Assembly (NCBI GenBank): GCA_024195585.1
Contig: SWBL01000103.1
Coordinates: forward strand, 1-64,000
DNA from: Aureobasidium sp. EXF-3400
Taxonomy: Eukaryota > Ascomycota > Dothideomycetes > Dothideales > Saccotheciaceae
Direction of reading: 5' to 3'
DNA: 64,000 nt
Under the pieces are notes generated by a model that saw only the letters and a program-made list of their open reading frames with translations, did no database searches and was not told the origin of the DNA. The translations under genes and the position numbers were made by a program. Below are positions 32,547 to 41,018 of the stretch, piece by piece (the stretch's first letter is position 1; each line of letters begins with the position of its first letter).

Positions 32547-33024
32547 GTGCTAAAAGTGGATGAAACCCATAAAGATTCCATAGCTGGGTCAGGGTTACGG
32601 GGTTGGTCTAGGTTAAGATAGACATGGATAATTAAAATATCCTTTAATTTACTATAACTCTATACTATATGATTAACTAGCTAAGATTCTAGCTTGGCCT
32701 AGTATTCACTACTATTATCTAAGCTATTAAGTAGTAAAATATAGTATCTAGCATATATAGCAATAGATATATCGAATTTATTTTTTTGGACAGGGTCGTA
32801 GCATCAACCTACTCCTGATTCCAGCTATACCAGGATTTTCCTAGCTTCAAATAGTAATTTAGCAGTACTATACCTAATTAGGCCTATCTTGGCAATTCTA
32901 TGGAGTCCAAGTAGTATTCCATATGGAATAGAAACTCCATGAATACAGAATCTGTTCCAACTGTAGTTCGATTCCATATAGCAAGCATGGGAATTCCAAA
33001 TGGAATTCCATCCACTTTTAGCAC
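32547..33024. mobile_element. MITE-like element, TA-flanked, Tc1/mariner type
   Basis: A perfect 16-bp terminal inverted repeat (GTGCTAAAAGTGGATG at 32547-32562 and its complement at 33009-33024) bounds 478 bp. A TA dinucleotide flanks each end (32545-32546 and 33025-33026), the target-site duplication of Tc1/mariner/pogo elements. There is no transposase frame; inside it is strongly AT-rich with many TpA steps. Subterminal palindromes (TATTCCATATGGAATA at 32915-32930, GGAATTCC at 32990 and 33002) could be transposase-binding repeats. It lies in the gap between two convergent genes and disrupts neither. The class is inferred from end structure only. Confidence 0.7.
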
Positions 33025-33086
33025 TATCTTCAAACGCGGTTCCTGAAGCTTCCAATCAATGCTCTTGACTCATACAGCTAGTATGC

Positions 33087-33740
33087 CTAATCTGATTGTC
33101 CTAATATTTGACTGACTTCGAGATGCTCGTCTGCTGGCTCGAAAGACCAGCTACCAAACTTCTGTTCCAGCATCTCTCGCTGCTGCTCCCAAGCTACTCG
33201 AACGTCAACCAGTCTCAATGTCTTGATGGTGACATTGCCTGCGTCGATCTGGAACCCCCACTCGATGACCAGAATTGGAGGTACAGACTTTGACATCAGA
33301 GAGTCTTTGATGTATGTCAAGAAGCTCCAGCAGGTCCAATCCATATCCGTTCTGTCAGATCTGAATGGAGCGTCAAATAGTTGCGCTTCTGGACCAAACA
33401 AGATGAAAGGATTTTCATGATCGGCTGTCATAGGAATGGGATCCATTTCCCAAAGATCAGAGGTCTGGGTCGTCGTCGACTGCGAGCTCAAAGGAGCCTC
33501 GCGGACCATTTGTATCCATCCGTATATCGCTGCGTAACCACGGTCCTCGGTTGCTTTGATCTTAGCATTGCAGACTGGAAAGTCTACAAAGTCGTCGATA
33601 GGTTGTTCTGGGAAGATCAGGCAGCTTCCTACTTTTGCTGGATGCTTGTTTGGCTCCAGAGTGACTTGTACTGTTGTTGTGTGACGTGATGGGACTCTGA
33701 ACGAGCAGTGTAAAGATTGGGTGGGTTCATGCTCTGCCAT
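33087..33740 (-). CDS. Conserved fungal protein of unknown function
   Basis: Single exon, 217 residues from ATG 33738-33740; an in-frame start 60 nt upstream is possible but lies at the TATA box. It is soluble, with no signal peptide or span. The sequence is rich in Trp/Phe and looks well ordered: YAAIYGWIQMVRE, then PIPMTADHENPFILFGPEAQ, then DWTCWSFLTYIKDS, VIEWGFQIDAGNVTIKTL and a C-terminal coiled-like AWEQQREMLEQKFGSW. It reminds me of uncharacterised proteins common in Pezizomycotina, but I cannot name a family. Confidence 0.7.
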   Translation of the reverse strand: MAEHEPTQSLHCSFRVPSRHTTTVQVTLEPNKHPAKVGSCLIFPEQPIDDFVDFPVCNAKIKATEDRGYAAIYGWIQMVREAPLSSQSTTTQTSDLWEMDPIPMTADHENPFILFGPEAQLFDAPFRSDRTDMDWTCWSFLTYIKDSLMSKSVPPILVIEWGFQIDAGNVTIKTLRLVDVRVAWEQQREMLEQKFGSWSFEPADEHLEVSQILGQSD

Positions 33741-33802
33741 GATAAACGAGATTGCGCTTTGTACGGAACGATGATGGCGATGAGGAAGTAATCGCATCAA
33801 GC

Positions 33803-33808
33803 TATATA
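33803..33808 (-). promoter_or_regulatory. TATA box of the gene starting at 33740
   Basis: TATATA about 63 nt upstream of the ATG on the minus strand. This placing favours the downstream start at 33740. Confidence 0.45.
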
Positions 33809-34205
33809 TGCTTACAGCTAGGCAGCAACTATCTCATCCTACTGTGTCACGCTTGGCGTGCCGTTGGCAACAGTGTCTATCGTTGCCCTCCCATCGTTGC
33901 TTTCATCTATGTTGACATCGGCATGAAGTCAACGCGATCAGCTTTGAAGGCCCCAGCTCAGGTCGTTCGCAGGTCCAGACTTCCATGCAGATCTGAGGAC
34001 GACTTCACTTATCAGACACAATACACACAAGCAGCGTTATCAGTTCCATGCCACCGCAGAGTCTGTAGAGAGCAATATTGTACGGTTCACTGGAAACAAT
34101 GTTATAGAGAAAGACCATGTTGAATGTCGATACTAAAGCCTATATATAGTACTAATAATTTCAAAAAGAGCGTAGACGTCATGTTGTCGTGTCGAGTGCC
34201 ATCGT

Positions 34206-34630
34206 TTATGCGGCAGCAGAGCAGAGGAGACCGACACTGTCGAGCTGTGCAAAGCAGAGTCAATATCGAGATCTTGAGACATTTCCATGAGTTGACTTAC
34301 CAGCTGGGTAACACAGCACTCAGCAGTCTTGCCCTCGCTAGCGCAGTAGGTGGTGAAGTTGGCGTCGGTGGTGACGGTGTTGGGGACTTTGAAAACCACA
34401 CATCAGTATCACTGGTACTAAGCCAAGTGGAGAGAGGGAGGAAACATACCGGCGGTGCAAGACAGGTCAGCAACTCCAAGGACGTCGGTCTGACAGCACA
34501 TGGGAGTGTCCAAGGGGCCGCAGAGGCTGGTTGACTGGCGCATCTCAAGGGTGCCAGTGCGCTTCTGGTTGGGAGTTGCAGCAGCAGCGGCGATGGTTGC
34601 GATAGCGAGGATGCTGGCGAAGACCTTCAT
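34206..34630 (-). CDS. Class II hydrophobin
   Basis: Three exons: 34630-34450, 34386-34301 and 34244-34206 (the last only 39 nt), giving 101 residues. A signal peptide (MKVFASILAIATIAAAAA) is followed by a basic QKR site and eight Cys in the hydrophobin order: LCGPLDTPMCC, TDVLGVADLSC, FTTYC, AECC and GLLC. Spacings are 7, 0, 11, 16, 8, 0 and 11. The CCXTDVLGVADLXC block is diagnostic of class II. The first spacing (7) is shorter than the usual 9-10. Hydrophobins are secreted amphipathic proteins that self-assemble at air-water or cell-surface interfaces. A TATAAGT box lies 121 nt upstream. Confidence 0.95.
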
Positions 34631-34750
34631 GTTGACGGTGGATGATTTGATGTTCTTGAAAAAGAAAGAGATGGAAGTTTGTTGATGTGAGGCTGGGAAG
34701 AGATGCTTGTGATTGTTCTGTCGAGTCTTCAATGCGACTGAACACCTCCT

Positions 34751-34757
34751 ACTTATA
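34751..34757 (-). promoter_or_regulatory. TATA box of the hydrophobin gene
   Basis: TATAAGT on the minus strand, 121 nt before the start codon; the transcript would carry a leader of roughly 90 nt. Confidence 0.5.
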
Positions 34758-35557
34758 CCTTTTTCTCTGATACCGTCGTCAGCATGAACCTCGGTCGGAT
34801 GGCCATGGAGTCAACCTATCTATGTCGATCTCACCTCGATGTGCTTGAGCCGTCACTGTCCTCCGGTATACCTAGTAGAGCACGTCCTGTGATATGCTCA
34901 CCGGCGCAAGAAACGTAAGTTGAAGCTGCATGTATGCAAATCAGAGACGCAACGGATCGAGATCGACACATCAGAAGTCAATTCTAAGTCCTTAGATACG
35001 CGGCGACCTTGATCCTCACCAAAGATTGACACTAGGATCATCATCGGTGTTTCTCAGAAATCCAGTCCTTTCGGTTGTACTTGTCTGTTCGTGTCTTATA
35101 CGAGCTCTTTGCCAAGCGGATGATGAGCGAACCGAGACCATTGAAAATTAAGTTAGGTGATCTCCAACCTCCGGGCACCCGGCGCAAAGATCTTTGCTAG
35201 ATCTGGCTCTGACAGAGCGATCGGGCTTATCTACGCGGACGTGCCTGTCTTTGACACATAGGTAGATCTCGAAATACAAAATAATCACGCACGAGAGTTA
35301 CCGTGTAGACAGGAGACATGTGGATCTAGGGCAAGTCAGGCCGCCCAGATCCGGCACGCTGGTGCGCTCCCGGGTCAACCCGCTGGAATCTCCCGCTGTA
35401 TTATAATACCTTGTCGCATGACGTTGTTGGTAATGGCGGGCATACGACGATGATCTTGGATATGGATTTGTGATCTGGACAGCGAACGTGATGCGCATTG
35501 CGCAACATCATAGCAGCCGGTGAGTCACTCCGTCTGCCGGGAGGAACCGAGGGAACC
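34758..35557. other. Intergenic region upstream of hydrophobin and propeller genes
   Basis: About 0.8 kb between divergent promoters. No gene, repeat or RNA is recognised. Confidence 0.45.
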
Positions 35558-35567
35558 CTATATATGC
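35558..35567 (+). promoter_or_regulatory. TATA box of the propeller-protein gene
   Basis: CTATATATGC about 70 nt upstream of ATG 35633. A three-codon upstream frame (ATG ATT TGA near 35621) lies between it and the start. Confidence 0.4.
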
Positions 35568-35632
35568 AGCTTTGCTAACACGTGGTGTTGGCAACCCAAC
35601 TGCCGTTGCCATCATACACCATGATTTGAGTG

Positions 35633-37261
35633 ATGTCAACAGAAGTATTTCGCACAGCGCTGATCTCGCTGATCTCGCTGATCTCGCTGACGGAATCCTG
35701 CCGCGATCCACTTCCACCACTGCTGCCTCGGCTTGGTGTATATCCTCCTCCAGAACACAACCGTACACCTCGGCCAACCATCAGAATGCCTTCGATGAGC
35801 AGAGAGAAGTTCCTTTGCGAATTTGCCTACGATATTGAGAGAGACTTTGACGTCAACGGTACACCCGCGTCCTGGGCCGATACTGACCTGAGACCAGCCC
35901 ATCGATACTGGGGCGATGAGGACCACAAAATAGAACTTGCGCATGAAGATGATCCTCAGTGTCGTCTGGCCACATCGGCTCTTACTTCAGACAAGGAGTT
36001 TATCGCGGCCTCAAATGGGTTCGCGGTCAGTGTGTACAACATTGCGACAAAACAGCGTCGCATGGTGTTTCGAGGTCTGACAATGCCGGCTCGTGTACTT
36101 CTGTTCAGCCCTTGTCTCACGGCGACGGGTGGGTACACGCTCATGATCTCGAGTTCCGGATTCGACCGACCAGACAGCGACATGAGCCTTTTGTTCTTGG
36201 AACTGAGTTCCGATGGACGAAAGATCGTACAACCACAGCTGTTGGACATTGACAAGATACTGAATCAGTCTATGATACCTGTTGCAACCCAGTTGGAGGA
36301 TCTATGTGGATCACTAGCAGCGTCTTCGTTGTTGGATACTACCCGCGCAGAGTACAGAAGATCTCTTAACAAGTTACAATCCAGCTTAGAGTCCAGAGAC
36401 CTACGGCGATTGGGCGGTATCAGAAGCTTTTCCCCAAGTCCTATGAGCTCCGATGGCAGACTATTGCTGTATCTCGTCGCGGGGCAACCGGCCCAAGAAG
36501 ATCTTCCTCCGGCAGAGAATAGCACGATACTTGTCGCTGTCCACGATCTTGCCCGGAACATACAAAGGCACGTCCTGGGCGACCAGTCTTCCAGCATCAC
36601 ATGGACAGGACTCAGCCCAGACCACAAAAGCATTGCCACTTTAACACGAGCTGGACCTCTCCGTGTCTTCGATACGTTGTCTGGCGAATGTAAACAAGAA
36701 GTCAGTCTACCAGGGGGGCGATACAGAGGCGATTGGGCACCCGATTCCAAACATATCTTACTCTGCGGTATGGTGAGACAAGTCAACAACGAAAGGCAAA
36801 CCGTTAGTCAAAGTGCCTACATGGCCGTGTACTCGACCGAGACTGGGGAGCGGGTCGCCCAATACACCCATGAGAACCTCGCTCCGAGACCCGACGCCAT
36901 CATGACAGCCTGGTCTCCAAGAAATGAGGTTGCAGTTGCAAGTGTGTCTCATATCCGAATCTGGAGACCATTCGAGAACGTTGTTTCTACATCTCTCTCC
37001 ATCAAGATTGAGAATCCCTTGATGAGGCTGTATGCCAACTTTGTCGAGCTCATGTGGGCCAAGGAAGGGAGGATGTTGATCGCTAGACATAGTAGCGGCA
37101 CCATCGAAGTGTGGGATCAGGACGAAAATGTCAAGTGGAGATTGCAGAGGCCTCGAGGACCTGGTCTGACGCAAAGTGCTAAGGATTGTTACTGGCTGGA
37201 GGACTCCAAGACGCTGGTCAGTCTGGATATCGATGCATCTCTGAGATTTTACAACTTTTAG
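35633..37261 (+). CDS. WD40-like beta-propeller protein
   Basis: Single exon, 542 residues from ATG 35633; ATG 35786 (MPSMSREKFLCEFAYDIERD) is an attractive alternative giving 491. Blade-like repeats include FAVSVYNIATKQRRMVFRGL, SITWTGLSPDHKSIATLTR, GPLRVFDTLSGECKQEV, YRGDWAPDSKHILLCGM, IMTAWSPRNEVAVASVSHIR, SSGTIEVWDQDENVKW and a closing SLDIDASLRFYNF. These are WD40-type strands with weak WD dipeptides, probably a seven-bladed propeller serving as a protein-binding platform. The N-terminal 50 residues of the longer form contain an (Leu-Ile-Ser)n stretch made by a 9-nt tandem repeat, so they may not be conserved. I cannot name a specific orthologue. Confidence 0.75.
   Translation: MSTEVFRTALISLISLISLTESCRDPLPPLLPRLGVYPPPEHNRTPRPTIRMPSMSREKFLCEFAYDIERDFDVNGTPASWADTDLRPAHRYWGDEDHKIELAHEDDPQCRLATSALTSDKEFIAASNGFAVSVYNIATKQRRMVFRGLTMPARVLLFSPCLTATGGYTLMISSSGFDRPDSDMSLLFLELSSDGRKIVQPQLLDIDKILNQSMIPVATQLEDLCGSLAASSLLDTTRAEYRRSLNKLQSSLESRDLRRLGGIRSFSPSPMSSDGRLLLYLVAGQPAQEDLPPAENSTILVAVHDLARNIQRHVLGDQSSSITWTGLSPDHKSIATLTRAGPLRVFDTLSGECKQEVSLPGGRYRGDWAPDSKHILLCGMVRQVNNERQTVSQSAYMAVYSTETGERVAQYTHENLAPRPDAIMTAWSPRNEVAVASVSHIRIWRPFENVVSTSLSIKIENPLMRLYANFVELMWAKEGRMLIARHSSGTIEVWDQDENVKWRLQRPRGPGLTQSAKDCYWLEDSKTLVSLDIDASLRFYNF
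35659..35690 (+). repeat. 9-bp tandem repeat (GCTGATCTC)x3.5
   Basis: Three full copies of GCTGATCTC and a partial fourth, in frame with the long form of the propeller protein, encoding repeated Leu-Ile-Ser. Confidence 0.8.
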
Positions 37262-37510
37262 GTACCTAGGTCAATGGTTTTGAACCAAAGATTGAATATT
37301 ACTAGCAAGCACTGAACTTCACCCAACGAGGCGGCGGTCACTACTTTTATATGTGTCGCCTGCGCTGCAGCCCTCAACAGCTCTCTTGAGAAACCATCGA
37401 GTCGTTTATTGTCTGCAGACATTCAATACTTCTTTCTCCGTGGCGAAGTGACACGGCTTAGAAAGCTGGGAGTTGAATGTCTCATATACTAGAATCTCAA
37501 CTATGTATCT

Positions 37511-37880
37511 CTATGTCGGTGGATGAATGTTAACAAAGTACTGCGCATCGAACGTCATACCTTGACCATTTTGGAGCTTCGTGTTGTAATTATTCAGCGT
37601 GTTGATCCCCTGATTGTAGATCCCTAAGTTGGGTGTGGTTTGTGTGTTGAAAGGAGCGAAAGCTGCAGTGATAGCCGCATCCGTAAAAGTCCGCACTCGA
37701 GTCTGTAGTTACACCATGAAGTCTTCCAGAGCAATGTCTCACCATCCCTGGAGACCAGTGACCGGTATACCCTCGTTGGCAAATTCCGTCTCGATGTAGC
37801 CAAGCTGCGTTCTGACCTGGTTTCGGACGAGTGTGAAGCGTATATGAGGTGGGCTCGTACCGAAAGACTGTCGACATGTC
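37511..37880 (-). pseudogene. Relic coding segment with nonsense codons
   Basis: One minus-strand frame reads RNQVRTQLGYIETEFANEGI, PVTGLQGW, a TGA, DIALEDFMV, a TAA, then LQTRVRTFTDAAITAAFAPF and onward to GMTFDAQYFVNIHPPT and a stop at 37511. The sequence on both sides of the stops reads as one protein. Both stops can be single C-to-T changes (CGA to TGA, CAA to TAA), as RIP would give. A 40-nt GT-AG stretch covers both stops but its removal does not keep the frame. The family is not recognised. Upstream frames (to about 38350) contain further protein-like pieces that I could not join. Confidence 0.4.
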
Positions 37881-39010
37881 TTTGTAGTTTAGATACCAGC
37901 TGCAAGCCTTGTTTGTCATCTACAGCTTGCTCCGATGATATGTCTCCCACAAGAGCGGCAAACAAACATTGCAAGAAAATCGTACTAGTATGCTTGAACA
38001 CGGTGGGGAATCTTTTGTGCATTAGCAATATCCGTTGCATTTGCCTTAAGACAATTGTATGGCACCTTCACGAAATCGTTCAAGATCGACTGTAATCCTA
38101 ACCAAAATGACATGCGCTTGACAATTGTGGCACAAATTAGGGGTCGGAATCCCAAAGCTTGTTGGGGTGAGCCGCGAACGTGAATATTCCCAATCTTAGC
38201 CCTAACCTTAGGGCTTGGTCCCAAGAACCTTATGTCTGATACTAATCTAACATCAACTCCTGTCTTGCATGACTTTGAAACTGATGATAGATGAGTGCCC
38301 TGATAGGTAAACCATTGTTCAGAAGCCGTTTCAGGGCTCGGGGTTCCGCACAACCTGGGTCACTGAGTAGCTGAAGATTTGCGTTGCTTTTGTAGTAGCC
38401 AGCAATCGTGGAGGTTGGACATCGAGATAGAAAGGTGTGCATCTATGCGTCACTCCATATCGAGAAGCCTCAACCCAACAGTCTTGATTGCTGGTGCAGA
38501 TCATGCTGATTCGCAGATGAAATCCTGTGATAAGGGAATCCCACGGTAAACGTCTGCAAGACTCCTAAGGTGTCCTCGTGTGGCAGTGAGCTTATCTGTG
38601 TTAGTCCGTAACCAATTATTTCCCATCATTTAAAGACGCCTCTGCCCTTATAGACATTGACACCTTCTTCCTCAAATATGATCATACCTTCAAAAGGTCA
38701 GGAGGTTGAAGCCCTTGCGATCAAGGGCATCTGTTCAACGTCTCCACAACGCAATCTGACATTTGCTTCAATCCGCGAGCATTCATTCTCTTTCCCAACA
38801 AACATAATCCACAATGCTCAACCGCGCCCCACGGCGAGAGTCACCGCAAAGACCACGATCGCGTCACCACCAGTCCATGCCTTTCACATTACGCATCTAT
38901 CCGGAACACAGTCCATGATACCTTATGTGCACAGACAAGGTTGCTCTCGATAGATAGGGGATCAACCATATGGCTGGCTATTACGAAATCAATTCCTTAT
39001 TGACCACTGA
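37881..39010. other. Intergenic region, no supported gene
   Basis: About 1.1 kb. Near 38198-38215 an 8-bp inverted repeat AGCCCTAA/TTAGGGCT (2-nt spacer) occurs. Frames lack domains. Confidence 0.4.
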
Positions 39011-39018
39011 AGACAAGA

Positions 39019-39120
39019 AGACGTGCGTCACACTAATCGAGCGTTTCGAAGCGTTTATACGCCGAAACGCACGTCTGACGAGTGACTTGAGATATTCTTT
39101 CCTGTGTCGGCTCAAGTCAC
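39019..39120. repeat. Cluster of perfect inverted repeats (hairpin-rich segment)
   Basis: Arms AGACGTGCGT (39019-39028) and ACGCACGTCT (39067-39076) enclose a second pair, GCGTTTCG (39041-39048) with CGAAACGC (39063-39070). Right after, GTGACTTGAG (39082-39091) pairs with CTCAAGTCAC (39111-39120). Three stems of 8-10 bp in 100 nt is unusual for this window. It could be a structured RNA, a transposon end or a fold-back remnant. Confidence 0.6.
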
Positions 39121-39244
39121 ACATATCAGGAAACCTGCGTGCTACGAGGTCGAGACACACACGTCTCGCGAGGCTGATCCGTCAGACGTCCGACGCAGCC
39201 TATCAGATCAAACCTCTGCAAAAAGAAGGGAACGGCAAGATTAT

Positions 39245-39272
39245 CAATATAGTGGACACAATATAGTGGACA
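39245..39272. repeat. 14-bp perfect tandem duplication
   Basis: CAATATAGTGGACA occurs twice back to back, followed by CAA of a third. It lies about 225 nt from the 3' end of the CDF gene. Confidence 0.8.
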
Positions 39273-39496
39273 CAAGTTCCAAGGATCACGAACGGGTCAC
39301 AGACTTTCAAATTGGAGTTCATTATCGTTGTTCCAAGGACACAATGCAAGGTCCAGCAAGGGCGTGTTTGCGAAAAGCGGATCTGCCCAGGGGCCAGCAG
39401 CTTGGAAGAGGTGGAGCATCTGAGGATGGGTGAGGAAGCGTAACAGACGGTATCTAGTATACCCGTGCCTCGAATGATGGTGGAGTAGAGCACAGT

Positions 39497-40685
39497 CTAG
39501 CGGGTCTTGCGATGCTCGGGCGAATGTGAAGTTTCTATACATGGGAGATTGAGTCAGCTGTGGTCTTGATGAGGACTGCGTCACTAAGGGAAGAGACATA
39601 CCATAATCCACATGGACAAAAGCTCGAGCGACACCCTCAACCGTCTCGAGCTTGTCTTGAAGTGCTTGCGAGACGTCGTGAGCTTGACGGAGGCTGCAAT
39701 CCGGCGACATAACTATATCGACCTCGACAAAGAGATCTTCACCCCAATGATAAGCGTTCGCTGAGTCGACCTTCAAGATCAAGTGGGAGTGACGAAGGGT
39801 AATGAAGATCAGTTCCTGAACCACGTTTGGCGGTGCCCCAACACCACAAAGCTGCAAGAATTCCGAGCGCACCGTTCCTATCCATGTCGAGATGATTACG
39901 CATGCTATGAGCATGGCGCCTGCTGGATCCACCCACCATTTCAACTTGGATCCGGCAGCAGATGTGAAGATGGCGAATCCGTACTCGAAACAGTCGTTGC
40001 GATTGTCTTCCCAAAGCATTTCGAGCTGACTACTGTGTTTGCGAAAGATGAAACAGTAGACGGCCAGAAAGAGTTTGATGCCAAATCCGATCGCAGCGGC
40101 AATGATAGCTTCTATACGGAACTTGCTCAATTCGTGACCATCACTAGCGAGTGCGCGGATGGACTCGACCACAAGGACAAGAGAAACAGCCATGAGCGCA
40201 AAGGCGAAACATATGTTGCCAGCGTTGCTCAACCTGTCTGCGCCTGCTGGCCATCGCGCTCCGCCGAGCTTTTTGGATTTTCGATGAAGATAGTTGAGGC
40301 CGATATTACTGATGGCCTCGCAGCAACTTTCGGCCATAGTGACGAAAAGCGACAAAGAAAGAGTTGAGACTGCAGCGTAAATCTGGAGCCCCGCGACCAA
40401 AATAGTGCCATAGATTGAGAAATAGATGGCGGCTTTGACGTGGAGAGCTGATTTGTCTGGCCTTTCATCAGCTATTCTTGTTGCGGTCGGATCCCGTGCG
40501 ACGTCGACAAGTCGGGCAATGTGTTCATTTTGAGTTTTATGAAAGGTGCGTGCTTGGCGTGTCTTGCGGTTGAGGAGCTGGCTGAGAGTGGTGATGTCGG
40601 GCGTGTCGACTAGGCGGCCCTGGAGCTCTTGCAGCTCGATGTCGGTAGACGTCGACGTTGCTACTTCAACTGTGGTAGTCGACAT
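39497..40685 (-). CDS. Cation diffusion facilitator (CDF) transporter
   Basis: Two exons: 40685-39602 and 39534-39497, giving 373 residues. The small last exon restores the expected end (HVDYETSHSPEHRKTR) in place of a read-through tail. ATG 40683-40685 is chosen; the frame extends only to a TTG. Spans include AAIYFSIYGTILVAGLQIYA, LSLSLFVTMAESCCEAISN, ICFAFALMAVSLVLVVES, IIAAAIGFGIKLFLAVYCFI, YGFAIFTSAAGS and a final AGAMLIACVIISTW, then a cytosolic ferredoxin-like domain (VEVDIVMSPDCSLRQAHDVS). CDF proteins export divalent metals (Zn, Mn, Fe) by proton antiport at vacuolar, Golgi or other membranes. The usual TM2 Asp pair appears as MAESCCEA (Glu/Glu) and the TM5 (H/D)XXXD site is NRNDCFEYG, so metal choice may be unusual. 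Confidence 0.88.
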
Positions 40686-41018
40686 TTTTATCGGTTCCAA
40701 ACTGGTGATTGAAGGCGAACAGGCAAATTTAAGATGGAAAGATCAAGACCGTAGGCCAAGGCTTGGCATGTGCTTAGATAATTATGATATACCCCGAATT
40801 TGTGTGGCGCAGCAAAACTTGGTTTCTTTTGGGACTGCCGCTCATGACGTTGTGGCGGTAAGCTCATGGACCTTCTCAGGAGGAAGGTGATTGCTGATGG
40901 GATACAATCAGTTATCTTAGGAAATATTCATGATGATGCCTGGGTCTGATCCTCCAAGATGTTCTCCATTTCCGGAAATGGTAACACACTTAAAGACTTG
41001 AAATCAAGAACCCAGTTT
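40686..41018. other. Intergenic region
   Basis: About 330 nt upstream of the CDF gene and downstream of the sugar porter, both on the minus strand. Nothing is recognised. Confidence 0.4.

Noticed and set aside
38198..38215. Telomere-like CCCTAA/TTAGGG units
   Set aside because: One inverted pair only, not a tandem array. It is more simply an 8-bp palindrome than an interstitial telomere.
39104..39433. Plus-strand frame across the hairpin region and CDF 3' end
   Set aside because: It runs through inverted and tandem repeats and into the antisense of the CDF gene's flank, with no protein-like pattern.
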